Below, piece after piece: positions 1 to 10,376 of a stretch of DNA of 64,000 nucleotides; position 1 is the stretch's first letter; every line of letters starts with the position of its first letter. The stretch is from Salvia splendens (taxonomy: Eukaryota; Streptophyta; Magnoliopsida; Lamiales; Lamiaceae), in assembly GCF_004379255.2 (NCBI RefSeq), contig NC_056041.1, positions 20,925,559 through 20,989,558 on the forward strand. The letters run 5' to 3'. The position numbers and the translations under genes are program-made. Below the pieces are notes generated by a model, which had not been told where the DNA came from, did not search any database, and was given only the letters and a program-made list of their open reading frames with translations.

Positions 1-888
1 AGTACTAATCCTGACATAAACAATACAGATGAATAATAGAGAAATAATTGAAAAATGAAATTTATATAAAGTACATAACTTTAAAATTAAATTTACTAAT
101 ACTACATGATATAGTATATGCATATTTATGAGACTAATTTTTTTCCCTTAAGTTAGAAAGAATATTACTTTGTGATCTTACAATGACATTATTTACAACA
201 TGAAAAAAAAACTTAAATTATAATAGTACAAAATTACTTATGTGAGAAAAAAAGATCATATATGAATTTATTATTATACCTAATGAATTTATGAGAATCA
301 AAAACATAAATTAATTATTAGACAAATGAATTAATCTAGTTATAAAAAAATCTATTAGTATAATAAAATAAAAGAATACAAACAAATCAATAGCTAATGA
401 ACTAAGAATAAGACTAGCCATGGGAAAATCGTAAAAAAGTATTATTTCTCATGGTAAGTTTTATTTTAAATTTGTTAGATTTTGTTTCAAAAGGATAAAC
501 TAAAGAATGTTACAATAATAAACTTAACATATGCGGATGAGACCTAAACTTGGTAACCTATAAATTATATCATTCAAATAAAATATTGGTAGTTATCTAT
601 TTAATTCCTTATATTCCATATATATTTGTTTCCGTAGGTTAAGGATTCTGTTAGGGTTATAAATAAGTATTCCCCTATATTATTTATTCACACAGGAATT
701 TTGGAATCGCCGGAATCCGTTTCCATTCCACCGCCGTATGTGTCTTCCAATTATTCTTATAACCCGCTTATTGTTTCATTAAATTCAAATTCATAATTCC
801 ATTATGAAACCGGAATGGTGCACTGTGAAAAAAGATGTGAGATTTATAAGGCCGACTTCAAAATGTAAGGCCTCTTAAAGTTAATTCG
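1..888. other. AT-rich intergenic sequence
   Basis: I see no supported gene here. A TATA-like TTATAAATA at about 658-666 is followed by a moderately GC-richer stretch (690-770) that could be an old promoter or leader remnant, but no convincing reading frame follows it. Confidence 0.5.
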
Positions 889-916
<28 letters not shown>

Positions 917-920
<4 letters not shown>

Positions 921-1202
921 TTTGATCTATGCAAAACTAGATTTAAATACAGAAACGCAGAACAATATCATAATTAGGTCACTTTTAGGTCATAATTAGG
1001 TAATTTTTAGGTCATGCTAACAAAGCATGACCTAAAACGATCTTAGCATGACATTAAACCCAAATATTATAATATGACCTAAAATTGCTTAATTATGACC
1101 TTCCGTGTTTTTGGTTAATTATTGACCATTAGATCATCTAATCCTAGGGCCAAGATTTGGTCTGCATTTCTGGATTTAAACACATACTTATTTTGATCAT
1201 CT

Positions 1203-1205
<3 letters not shown>
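917..1205 (+). mobile_element. Mutator-like MITE, copy A
   Basis: This is a ~290 bp element that starts GGGTTTTGATC and ends TTGATCATCTCCC. It lies between two (TA)n tracts (889-916 and 1206-1257). Two further copies are at 2306-2593 (inverted) and 6539-6823 (same orientation). Inside, the motif GGTCATA/TATGACC recurs, including a short palindrome around 1010-1035 (aggtcatgct..agcatgacct). Copy B has a 10 bp target duplication, so the (TA)n flanks here are compatible with a TATATATATA duplication. That fits a Mutator-like better than a TA-duplicating mariner-like element. Confidence 0.75.

Positions 1206-1257
<52 letters not shown>
1206..1257. repeat. (TA)n microsatellite
   Basis: An uninterrupted TA dinucleotide tract of about 52 bp separates MITE copy A from the 5.2 kb element. 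Matching tracts are at 889-916, 6491-6538 and 6824-6841, so every terminus of the two flanking MITEs and of the large element abuts a TA tract. Confidence 0.95.
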
Positions 1258-1259
<2 letters not shown>

Positions 1260-1716
1260 AGGTTGATCAAAACAAGTATGGGTTTATATAAAGAAATACA
1301 GGCCAAATTTCAGCCATAGGATATGGCGAGATCATCTTGATTTTAAAACATCTGATGGCTCAAATATGTCATTAAATATTTTTATTTTATTCAATAAAAA
1401 TCCATTAAGGTTAATTAAGTAATTAGCTCTATCACGTTGGTTATGGCATCTCCTATAATCTTGCCATTTCTCTTTCCAATATCAGAGTTTAGGCGTGAAT
1501 TATGAGATAAATTTCTTAAACTGCATCTTCTACCTATATTCATCTTCTTCAGCCACTGTAACATCAAACTTCAATTATAATTGTTTCAGATTATTGTTTT
1601 ACATTCTTAAATATATATCATCTTCGTTGGAAGATCATAACTCCAATCGAGTTACAGATTTTTCTGTTCAATTTTATATTCTATATCATCATCGTTGGCA
1701 AATCTAAAAATCCAAA

Positions 1717-1830
1717 ATGGAATCCGACATACATTCTACTTCGCACGTAGATAATCACTCATATTCCGATGACGTTGTTGGCAATACAAGTTATGGTCAT
1801 ATTTTTTATTTTCAGTTGTTTGTTCTGCTC
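1717..1830 (+). pseudogene. Possible first exon of a Mutator-like transposase
   Basis: An ATG at 1717 opens a frame starting MESDIHSTSH and rich in Ser, Asp and His for about 27 codons. It reaches a possible GT donor near 1796 and otherwise ends at a stop near 1830. Acidic N-termini of this kind are common in FAR1/MULE-type proteins. Its position just inside the left end and its convergent orientation to the Ulp1-like gene match the usual MULE two-gene layout. No downstream transposase exon is visible, so this looks like the stub left after an internal deletion. The family assignment is weak. Confidence 0.3.
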
Positions 1831-1949
1831 TGATTCACATATTTGTATCTGTTTATGTCATCGTATTCGTTTATATGAATCTTTTGTAATTATATTATTT
1901 GATCGATTTATCCTCTATGATTCAATTTCTGTATAGTATGACACATTTT

Positions 1950-2900
1950 AGTTGAAGATAGTTGTATGAGTTGTATGCCGCGATTTCATCCTATTATGAC
2001 ATATTATCATTCTACATCCAGTAGATGGAAGCTTGTTTTTAATCTTCATCGTTAGTTTATCATGACCCATATATCCATCTATTATGACCCAAGTGATTAA
2101 ATTAAGTTTTTGGTGTATAAAACACTAGTTTTATTTGATGACTCTAATGTTGCCTAAATATGACCCAATATACCCACATAACGATATGACATATAAAATC
2201 GTTTATTATGACCCAAAAGTATATTTAATGTTATTAAGAATTTTTTTTGCAGGATTCAATCGTTATAGCTTTTTTGTATGTTAAAAACTTGCATAGACTC
2301 GTGTAGGGAGATGATCAAAATAAAAATGCATTTAAATCCAGAAATGCAGCCCAAATCTTGGCCCTACGATTAGATGATCTAATGGTCAATAATTAACCAA
2401 AAACACGGAAGGTCATAATTAAGCAATTTTAGGTCATATATATAATATTTGGGTTTAATGTCATGCTAAGATCATTTTAGGTCATGTTCTGTTAGCATGA
2501 CCTAAAAATTAACTAACTATGACCTAACAATGCACTACGTATGATATTGTTCTACGTCTCTGTATTTAAATGTAGTTGCATAGATCAAAACCCGACTCGT
2601 GTATTGGTTTTTAAATATGATCAACGCACGGGAATATTATTCGTTCGTACTACTACTATTTTTTTTGCATCCAAACATATATATCTAATAGAACGAGTCA
2701 TTTTGGTTTTTATAGTTTTATGCCATGACTCATGTGATGGTATATTATGACACAGATTTACCTAACAATTCTATGAATCACATTCAATATATATTACAAG
2801 ATACAACATGGTCATTTTTGTTTTTTGTAGTTTTACGCAATTCCTCATGTGTCCGTATATTATGCCACAGATTTACATAACAATTATATGACACACATTC
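1950..2900. repeat. Dispersed TATGACC/GGTCATA motif cluster
   Basis: The 7-mer TATGACC and near variants (CATGACC, TATGACA, TATGCCA) occur many times here in one orientation. The complement GGTCATA recurs at 4590-4870 and inside MITE copies A-C. The spacing is irregular, so this is not a tandem satellite. Subterminal motif arrays like this commonly act as transposase binding sites in plant DNA transposons; that role is inferred. Confidence 0.7.
2306..2593 (-). mobile_element. Mutator-like MITE, copy B (nested, inverted)
   Basis: This copy is the reverse complement of copies A and C and sits inside the 5.2 kb element. It is bordered by a perfect 10 bp direct repeat, GACTCGTGTA, at 2296-2305 and 2594-2603. 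A 9-10 bp duplication is typical of Mutator-like insertion. Because this copy did not land in a TA tract, it sets the class of the whole family. Confidence 0.8.
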
Positions 2901-3092
2901 AATATACATTACAAGAAATAATTGTAAAGAATTTAAAGGTCATTTTAAGGGAATTTTTTATCAGCTTATAGATGAAACAATGTGTTGTACCAATGACATC
3001 CACATGCTGAATAAAACATGATTCAAAAACAAGAGAAATACTATCTTTGATGAAATGAACAAAATGATCCACTAATCTAAGTTACGACATAA

Positions 3093-6000
3093 TCATTTGG
3101 CGAGATCCATAGTCAGCAACCAGTAATACATAACTCGTTCATCTGGAGTAAGCTTGCATGACACTGTAACTGCTCTCTCAAGAAATGGTGAACGCAATGC
3201 ATTAGAACATCTCAAGTCTGCCTTAGGGCGAATGTTCATCTTCAATTTTTGCTGGTTGTCATGTAGCTACAATTAGATGGTATAGATCAGTTATATGTGA
3301 TGTATAAATTTAATATATGTTCAGTTTAGGCAGTACACGCCTTACTACGTACAACTAAATAGATAATTACAACAAATCTTACTTGTTCGTTTGTATAGAC
3401 GACCAATTCTTTGCCCAGTTTTGGTTCTGACTTTTTAGCGAAAGGTGTGACAAAATCCTCATCAGCATCATCACATTCCATGTACGCTTCCACTGCAGAC
3501 TGTACAATGGCTTCCACATCGAGTTCATTATCCTACATATTTATTACCAGAAAGGTACATAAGAAGTCATACAAAACTGTACTATTTCATTGATAATGTA
3601 ATTAAGGATAGACACATACATTAGTTTCATCCTTGCTTATAAGCTTATTATCCAAAATTGGTATTGATTTCGTTCCCGAAGCTTCCGAATAAAATTCATC
3701 AGCAGCATCATCTCCACCGCCTTCCATGTAGTCGGCCATGGCTGATTTTACAATCTCTTCCACATTGATACATCCTTCCTATTTATAATACATTGCACAT
3801 TTAATAAGTGTAATAATATTTGGCTGACGTTGTTCTGCTTTTTTTTGGTTCATAATGGATGCATACAAGAATATATTTCAAAGCTGGAAGTACCTTTTCT
3901 AAACCCGTCAGATGTGATGCATTGCTACTACTGTTAAATGATGTACCAATTATTGGGTTGTTGACCTAGTACTCACTCTGGAACAATCATATATGTTAAG
4001 TGTTATATATCACCTCAACAAACATGGTAGTACACATAGTTTTCGAATGACATTTTAACATTAACATTTACCTTTGATGCACACAAAAGAGCTGCTCCAG
4101 AACTAACACTTATAACAGTTTTTTCAGTGTCCGAGATTTGGATCCTTCCTATAGCTGTGAAGCTACTAATCTTCGAAACAGACTAAAATAAATGGTAGTA
4201 TTAATGAATGTTTACGTATGTCATAGATATACAAAAAAAATTGCATAGTATGATAATATCAAGACTTTAACCCTATTTATTGCGATCTATATCAATAAAA
4301 GTAAAAAATTATTACACAACAATTACCTTGTTTACTCCGGCCTGTGGTGTAACAACACAATTCTGTACTCCATTTATGTTAGTTCTTTTTCCTTGTTTCA
4401 AACCGATTCTTCTTGCGAGATCACCCTGCAATTCAGTTTGGTTGTCAAACAAAATACTTTGGATAATGGTATCAAAAATCAAACTAAAAGAGCAATTATA
4501 TGCTAAATATATAATAAAAGTTTTGAAATAGGTTCCAAATAGTAGTACGCTCGGAGAATACACTAACAAGTACAACAAACATTAAATATGTGTTTTCGGT
4601 CATACTAATCGATTTTTAAGTCATAAAAACATATGGTTAAATTAGGTCATAACAAGCTGGAACTTGGTTATATGTCCAACGCGTTCACTGACACTGACAA
4701 AAAAATTAAATGGAGAATTTTGGGTCATAATAAACGGATTATAGAGTCATAATACATACGTTTAATTTGGGTAATAATAAGCAGGCTCTAGGTCATACGC
4801 ATGGAGAATATGCGTTTGGGTCATATTAAACACATATTTGCTCATGGAAATAAAAAGGTTAAACATCGTGCTAAATGAGTATGACCCTGGGTTCCACATT
4901 GTCACTGCATCATTACACATTTCAAAAGTCTTGTCCACAACAAGTATGGCCATGGGTTCCACATTGTCACTGGATCATTACAAATTTCAAAAGTCTCGTC
5001 CACAACAGTATTCAAATATTTAGTACAGGCAACTTGGTTCACCAGCAAAAATTACATTGGTTTCGAGTTAGTCTTCAACTTTCGTTCTTTATTACATTAC
5101 ATTTGTAAAACTAGGAATTAAACATTTAAAGTGTAACACCAGTGGCTGAGTCATTTTTGGATTTAATTACATAATGTGCAATGTGCAATGTAAGCATAAG
5201 AAAGAGGTTAATATTGAGTCATAAGTGTCATAACAAAACTATTGTGTAATAGACAAATCATCACAATCATAGAAAGTTATTACTATTTTTTTCATGTACA
5301 TACCTTTTCCAGAATTGGATACTTGTTTATCCGTCTCTTTCCCTTTAGACGCTTGAATGATTTTTGTATGAGTTCCCGTATCTGAAAGCATATTACAACT
5401 ACGTGATACTTTTACAGAAACATATTACAAACATTAAACAAAAATGAAATTTATTTAAACTCCAGCCTGTCACCAAAAATCAAACTTTATTTCCCACAAA
5501 CAATGGGTAGTACCTAACCAGCACAGTGAGGAATATATGACAATTTACAACTTAAGCATATAAATATTCATTTATTCCATAACTTTTTTCAGCATACTTA
5601 TTCATCAGTAATTAAAGAGCAGAGCTACAATAAGGGTTAGAAGGTATAAATTTAACCTTGATTTATGTCATGGATATCAGGAATGGCTTCAGTTGAGGGT
5701 TCTGTTGAATTTTCGACTTTTGGTTATGAAACAAAAAAACACAAGTAAATACCAAATTCCAAATAGAATCAAAACTACATGCATCAAAATACCAGAAATT
5801 GGTATCGTATTTCCTGTCGGAGCTTTTGGGATAATTGGTAGCTTTTTCTTCGACGTCGTTCTTTGATAAACTACGTGAACAACAAATTGAAGATATTAAT
5901 CGGCCTGATTTTGTCAACTTCAAGTCATGGGTTACAACATCTTACTTACCTTTTCCGTCATGAGACGCGGATCCAGCTCTTGTGTTGACCATGGTTGAAT

Positions 6001-6166
6001 TAGAGTTTTCTTCCCCTTCTTCGTTGAGTTTTGGATTCTTACTAGGTTTTTGGTAGCGGAAACGGATTTTCTCGCAGAGGCGTTTTTTGGTGCAGGCGAA
6101 GATGAAATAGTGGAGGGGATGATTAATTTGTAGAGCTTTGTATGGTTTGGGCTTTTCGGATGGCAA
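3093..6166 (-). CDS. Ulp1-linker-like transposon gene, nine exons, protease domain missing
   Basis: Exons read from the reverse strand: about 5950-6166, 5793-5870, 5304-5381, 4327-4425, 4072-4182, 3894-3965, 3620-3778, 3383-3532 and 3093-3266. Each internal exon has GT/AG borders and is a multiple of three, so the downstream reading is open in one phase. The N-terminal half is Lys/Arg-rich (KERRRRKSYQ, KRLKGKRRINK) and probably nuclear. Two exons carry a repeated acidic module (VEEIVKSAMADYMEGG and VEAIVQSAVEAYMECD). The last exon has ALRSPFLERAV..KLTPDERV and then a stop. That motif normally lies just before the Ulp1/C48 cysteine protease domain in plant transposon-borne proteins, so the catalytic part is absent. 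The start codon is uncertain: an alternative start at 5992 (MVNTRAGS) is open through exon 3 in another phase but meets a stop in exon 4. Confidence 0.5.
4891..5010. repeat. Local tandem duplication, ~65 bp unit
   Basis: GTTCCACATTGTCACTG begins at 4891 and again at 4956, each time followed by CATCATTAC/GATCATTAC and a TTTCAAAAGTC..GTCCACAACA block. These are two adjacent, slightly diverged copies inside an intron of the Ulp1-linker-like gene. Confidence 0.85.
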
Positions 6167-6486
6167 GAATATTTGTGTGTTTTTCAGAGCAGATTCTAGG
6201 GTTTGGGCGTTTTTGAGTTGAGATTTTGGGGAGAGAGAGACGAATTGAATGGCGCGATCAGATTAATAATGTGTGGAGTAATGATCCCAATTAATCCGCT
6301 ATTAAAAACCGGAAAGCAGTTGTTTATATTTTATATACCTACAGTACCCTTACATGACACAGAACACTACTATTATGACCCAAAGAAATCGTTCCTAATT
6401 GCAGATCGTGGCCATTCATTTCCAGATCTCACGATCCGTATTTGGTCTGAATTTCTTTACATAAGGGCTTCTTTTGGAAGATTAAA

Positions 6487-6490
<4 letters not shown>

Positions 6491-6538
<48 letters not shown>
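6491..6538. repeat. (TA)n microsatellite
   Basis: A TA tract of about 48 bp separates the right end of the 5.2 kb element from MITE copy C. Confidence 0.95.
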
Positions 6539-6542
<4 letters not shown>

Positions 6543-6823
6543 TTTGATCCATGCAAAAGCATTCTTAATGCAAAAATGCAGAACCAAGCATACAAAAGTC
6601 ATTTTTAGGTCATTGTAAGCTTATTTTTACGTCATTATAGTAAGGATGACATGAAATGGTCTTAGCATGACCTCAAATCCAAAGTTTATAATATGACCTA
6701 AAACTGCGTTACAATGACCCTCCGTGTTTTTGTTTAATTATTGACCATTGGATTGTCAAATCTCATGGTCAGGATTTGGTCTGGATTTTGTATTGAGATC
6801 AAGTTTTGTATTGATCATTTTCC
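6539..6823 (+). mobile_element. Mutator-like MITE, copy C
   Basis: This is the third copy of the ~290 bp element, in the same orientation as copy A. It starts GGGTTTTGATCCATGC and ends TTGATCATTTTCC against a short TA tract (6824-6841). It has diverged from A and B by substitutions and small indels but keeps the conserved block CCTCCGTGTTTTTG and several GGTCATA-type motifs. Confidence 0.75.
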
Positions 6824-6841
6824 TATATATATATATATATA

Positions 6842-7307
6842 TTTAAAAATTCTATTTTTTTGGGTTTATACAGTTAGGTTAAATAATTGTTTGACATAAT
6901 CATAATCATGCGCAGATGCTGTAAATTATGTGGCCGGGTTCTTTTTGATGATGATATATATGTGGAGGAAGTTAAGGTTTATATAACGTGTCATTTAACT
7001 CTAAAATAGTATAAAATTGTTTTTTTAACGATTTGCTTTGTTGTTTATTTGCGAGGTATAGGCGAACAAATGAATCGTGTGATACTGACTTGGCCAATTC
7101 ATCTACTAGTTCTGTTTCTACCTTGTCCAAGACGAAAGTGAGTCTGACTCAGATAGTAGCTCGTCCTCGTCCACGTCCAATTCGTCTGTCGAGCAGCAAA
7201 TTGTCGAGATTGAGCCTACATTGTCGACCCTAAAGCAAAAGTAGATGCCGAGATCGACTTGAATGGATTAAGAACTTGAATTTTGGATTGAGTACATTTT
7301 TTTAGAG
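6842..7307 (+). other. Degraded gene fragment with acidic serine-rich tail
   Basis: No intact gene is present. From about 7115 a frame reads DESESDSDSSSSSS..NSSVEQQIVEIEP and stops near 7243, an acidic Ser-rich tail like that of many nuclear proteins. An upstream stretch near 6914-6985 reads CCKLCGRVLFDDDIY. These could be leftovers of a host gene or of transposon cargo. I do not recognise the source. Confidence 0.25.
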
Positions 7308-8162
7308 TGAACTACAAAAACAGTCCCTGGACTATGGGTTTATCTCGCCCATAATCCATGGACTTTAAAAATATCCTCAGACAACTCTGGACTAAGGGTT
7401 TATTTCAAATTCGGTCATTTTGCCCTTTTTTGAGTAAAAAATACCCTTTTGAGGGTTTGAACATTTTGATCATTTCAATATTTATACTTTTGAGTGTGTC
7501 AGCTCATTATTTGATTTGTGCAGGCTGTGTCATTGATTGTCACTTTATATTTCTCTCTCTTGCCTTTCTTTTAAATATAAGGTAAACACAATTCTCTCTC
7601 CTATCTCACTTCCCTTCTTCCTCTGCTTCCCTCCGCAAAATCTCGACGTAATTCTTCTTCTTCGTGCTTCCCTCTGCAACGCCGAGCAATGTAGACTTGT
7701 CTTCATGTCTTCGTTGTCCGTTAAAAACTCGGCTGATGGAGGAGGAGGGAATGGTTGTAGGTGGCTCCGATTTGAGTACGAAAAATGTATGTGAAGGTGG
7801 AAGTAAAGTGAGATTGTATTTTGATGTTATTTGCTGGATTTTCGTTGTTAGTTTCGTTTGTAGCCATTAGGCCATCCACAACGCTGTTTCTATACCGTTC
7901 CTTAAACTACTATTTGCGGGCCCCACTGTACTTTTTTACTCCATTCCTTAACTAAGGAACGGAACCTGCAACCCTCCGTTCCTTAAATTACTATTCATTC
8001 AATTTCATTTTTAATTTTTATTTCCAACCAAATTCAATTAATAAAAACACACTTTAATAAAAAGCACACAACATTAAAACAAAGTTACAACTTAAACTTA
8101 AAAAAAATAAAAAGCACACAATTAAAATCCTAAAATAATAAAATTACACAATTTTAATAATT

Positions 8163-9360
8163 TCATCCGCCAAAGTTTGCCCAAATGTGTTCAATTAAAT
8201 CCTGTTGGAGTTGGGTGTGGGCGCTACAGTCGCGTGTCCTTGCACGAATAGATAACCGTTCTTGTATAGACGGATGCGCTCCACTTCGAGGCGGACTACT
8301 TGCGATTGAGCTTCCGGGGGATTCGGGGTCGAACCAATTTCCCGCCTCGGGTCCTTCGTCTTGGACAATCATGTTGTGCAAGATTATGCACGTATACATG
8401 ATGTCGACCATGTTCTCCATGAACCACGTACGAGCCGGGGCTTTGATGATGTTGAAGCGCGCTTGGAGAACCCCGAACGCCCTCTCCACATCCTTGCGAG
8501 CAGCCTCCTGCTTCTGCGCAAAAAGAGCTTGCTTTGGGTTAGAAGACCCACTGCACGTCTTCACGAAGGTAGGCCACTTCGGGTAGATACCATCGGCGAG
8601 ATAGTACCCCATTTTATAAAGCCGGTTGTTGGCGACGAAGTTGATGGCCGGCGCTTTACCATCCAAAACTTCGGTCAAGAGGTCGGACTGGTGAAGCACG
8701 TTTACGTCGTTGTTCGACCCGGGGACCCCGAAGTACGCGTGCCAGATCCAAAGGCGGTAGTCGGCAACGGCCTCGAGTATAAAAGTTGGGTGGGTGCCTT
8801 TGTGGCCACTCGTGTAGGACCCCTTCCACGCCACCGGGCAATTCTTCCATTGCCAGTGCATGCAATCGACGTTGCCGAGCATCCCGGGGAATCCGTGCAC
8901 TGTTTCGTGAAGGTCGAGCAGGAACTGACAATCGGTCGTGCTTGGCCTCAGGAGAAATTCGTCGGTGAAGGCTGCCCAGACGCCTTTGCAGAATTTGAGC
9001 AAACACATTCGCCCAGTGCTGTCTCCGATGTGGAGGTATTCGTCGAACATGTCGGCCGTTTGTCCAGTCGCAAGCTGGCGGATTGCTGCAGTACATTTCT
9101 GCAGCGTCGTGTGGCTGGGACGGCCGACCGCATCGAACCCTTCCTGGAAGAACTCTTCCCGGGCTGCCAAAGTATTCGCGATGTGGAGAAATAACGGTTT
9201 CCCCATGCGGAAACGGCAACGGAAGTACGTATCTCCCCAAACCGGGTTATTGCAGAAGTAGTCGTGTACTAACCTTGCGGCGGCTTCCTCCCGGTTACGA
9301 TGGATGTACGTACGGGAGCGTCGTTGGGGCGGCGCGGCTTCTTCCGCCTCCCGTCGTCGA

Positions 9361-9395
<35 letters not shown>

Positions 9396-9608
9396 ATTAA
9401 CTTCATATATTTATATCATATATATGAAGGAGGAAATTACAAATCAACTCCTATAACAAGGAGGAAAGACAAATTACGCCACCCAGGGTTCGAACTCGAG
9501 ACCTCCGGGATGGACGCGGTATCCAGCACCCTTTACCGCTAGGCCAAGGGGCTTGGATGCCTCCCGTCGTCGATCTTGTTCAAGTGATTGTTCCAATATT
9601 TGACGCAT
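8163..9608 (-). pseudogene. Harbinger DDE transposase, interrupted by a SINE
   Basis: A 347-codon frame from 9206 to 8163 holds the DDE nuclease of PIF/Harbinger transposases, which cuts and joins element ends. Numbered from the Met at 9206, the catalytic residues are D114 (NVDCMHW), D167 (GSNNDVNVL) and E241 (DVERAFGVL). The same frame continues upstream (..RRSRTYIHRNREEAA..DYF) to the SINE at 9558, and resumes beyond it (..QILEQSLEQD) to an ATG at 9606-9608. The original start was therefore probably 9608, with the SINE about a dozen codons in. The homologue at 40217 has the same YIHRDRE..DYF N-terminal segment, which supports this. The C-terminal ~87 residues after E241 are intact. A shortened protein from the 9206 Met would keep all three catalytic residues but lose the N-terminus. 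Confidence 0.88.
9365..9558 (-). mobile_element. tRNA-derived SINE, copy 1
   Basis: The insert is bordered by a perfect 19 bp repeat, GCCTCCCGTCGTCGATCTT (9346-9364 and 9559-9577). Read on the minus strand it starts near CCAAGCCCCTTGGCC. It has an A-box-like TGGCCTAGCGGTAAAGGG, a B-box-like GAGTTCGAACCC, a body with repeated TCCTCCT..TAGGAGTTGATTTG and a terminal A tract (the T run at 9362-9388). A related copy is at 37531-37685. Confidence 0.92.
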
Positions 9609-9899
9609 TTGTTCAAAAGGATCTATTAATTTGATTAAATTTGGGAGAAGAAAAACAGAGTTGATTTGAGATGAAAATTGGGGTGGAAATAGAGAGGATT
9701 TGAGAGGAATAGATGTGTGTTTGTGAGTGAAATGAGTATGAAATAGAAGTATTTATAGAGTAAATAAATAAAAAAAAAATAAAAAAAAAATAAAAAACGG
9801 CCAAAAAAAACGGTAACAATACCGTTGCAAAATTTATTATTATTTTTTTATTAAATTCAATTTTTTTAAAAAAAAATCGAATTATTGCGTCACCGTGAC

Positions 9900-9931
9900 G
9901 ACGCCCACTCGCGGGGCAGCGAGTGGGCGTC
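9900..9931. repeat. Subterminal GC hairpin in Harbinger-1
   Basis: GACGCCCACTCGC and its exact complement GCGAGTGGGCGTC are separated by a 6 base loop. The same 13 bp arms with a different loop are at 23543-23574 in Harbinger-2. Conservation in two elements suggests a role as a transposase or Myb-protein binding site; that is inferred. Confidence 0.9.
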
Positions 9932-10376
9932 ACGCGTCGAATGGGAGGCCGCCACGTCGCCTCGGCGCGTGGCGGAACGTGTTGTGCCGCGTCTCGCGGG
10001 AATGGCACCCGGCACGGCACCTGCACGGAATGGCGACGGAACGGGCGGCTGCAACGCGTGCCGCCGCGGTTCCGTTCCTCCGGAACGAAATAAGGCACCG
10101 CAACGGCACGCGTTGCGGGTGCTCTTACTGTGAGTTTGATGAAGTAGGTTTTCACAAGTAGATTGCAGTGTGTGGGAAAAAAATTTGGTGAAGAATTGTA
10201 GTGCGTGTACTTGGGGAAAATTTTGAAGTGTTCAAATCAATGTAATTTGTTTTTTATTACGTGTTCTAAGTATGAATTTTTTGAAGTTTCAAGTTTTAGA
10301 TGTTGTGATTTGAATAAAAAATTGATTTTTAAATTTGACTTGACTATGAAATTAACGATGGCATTTATAGTTCACT

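Larger units (their letters stand above)
1258..6490. mobile_element. 5.2 kb Mutator-like composite element, likely non-autonomous
   Basis: The left end begins GGAGGTTGATCAAAACAAG. The right end read inward begins GGGTTTTAATCTTCC. Both then share a subterminal block (left ..TAAAGAAATACAGGCCAAAT, right ..TAAAGAAATTCAGACCAAAT). The (TA)n tracts 1206-1257 and 6491-6538 flank it. GGTCATA/TATGACC motifs are dense near 1950-2900 and 4580-4870, as in the small MITEs A-C, so the large and small elements are probably one family. It carries a short plus-strand gene start (1717) and a convergent nine-exon minus-strand gene (3093-6166) resembling the region upstream of Ulp1 proteases. Mutator elements carrying Ulp1-like genes are known as Kaonashi (KI) MULEs; assignment to that group is my inference. 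I see no transposase catalytic domain. Confidence 0.6.
7870..10124. mobile_element. Harbinger-1: PIF/Harbinger element, transposase only
   Basis: The left end is GGCCATCCACAACGCTG; the right end read inward is GAGCACCCGCAACGCG. Both are bordered by the 3 bp duplication TTA (7867-7869 and 10125-10127), the PIF/Harbinger hallmark. It holds one minus-strand transposase gene and no Myb-like ORF1. The right end is strongly GC-rich, unlike its surroundings, and contains a perfect hairpin (9900-9931). A SINE (9365-9558) interrupts the 5' part of the gene. Ends, hairpin and promoter closely match Harbinger-2. Confidence 0.92.
7308..10376. mobile_element. Possible host TIR element split by Harbinger-1
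   Basis: GTGAACTACAAAAACAGTCC at about 7310 begins a block (CTGGACTATGGGTTTATC..) that I associate with a common plant repeat end. At 10362-10376 the sequence ..TTTATAGTTCAC is a candidate inverted match (GTGAACTATAAA). Both ends abut T-rich sequence (..TTTTTTTA), which could be a target duplication. Sequence at 7600-7869 and 10128-10360 would then be interior DNA of an older element, later split by Harbinger-1. The inverted match is short, so this is tentative. Confidence 0.35.

Noticed and set aside
8361..9194. Long plus-strand frame opposite the Harbinger-1 transposase
   Set aside because: It is an antisense shadow of the GC-rich transposase gene. It has no domain, and the minus strand carries the catalytic D, D and E.
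9481..9558. A tRNA gene
   Set aside because: A- and B-box-like motifs are present, but there is no cloverleaf and the insert has a 19 bp duplication and an A tail, so it is a SINE.
9885..10161. Arg/Ala-rich frames in the right end of Harbinger-1
   Set aside because: They arise from the GC-rich subterminal repeat and hairpin. Similar frames occur at 23505-23830 in the matching end of Harbinger-2.
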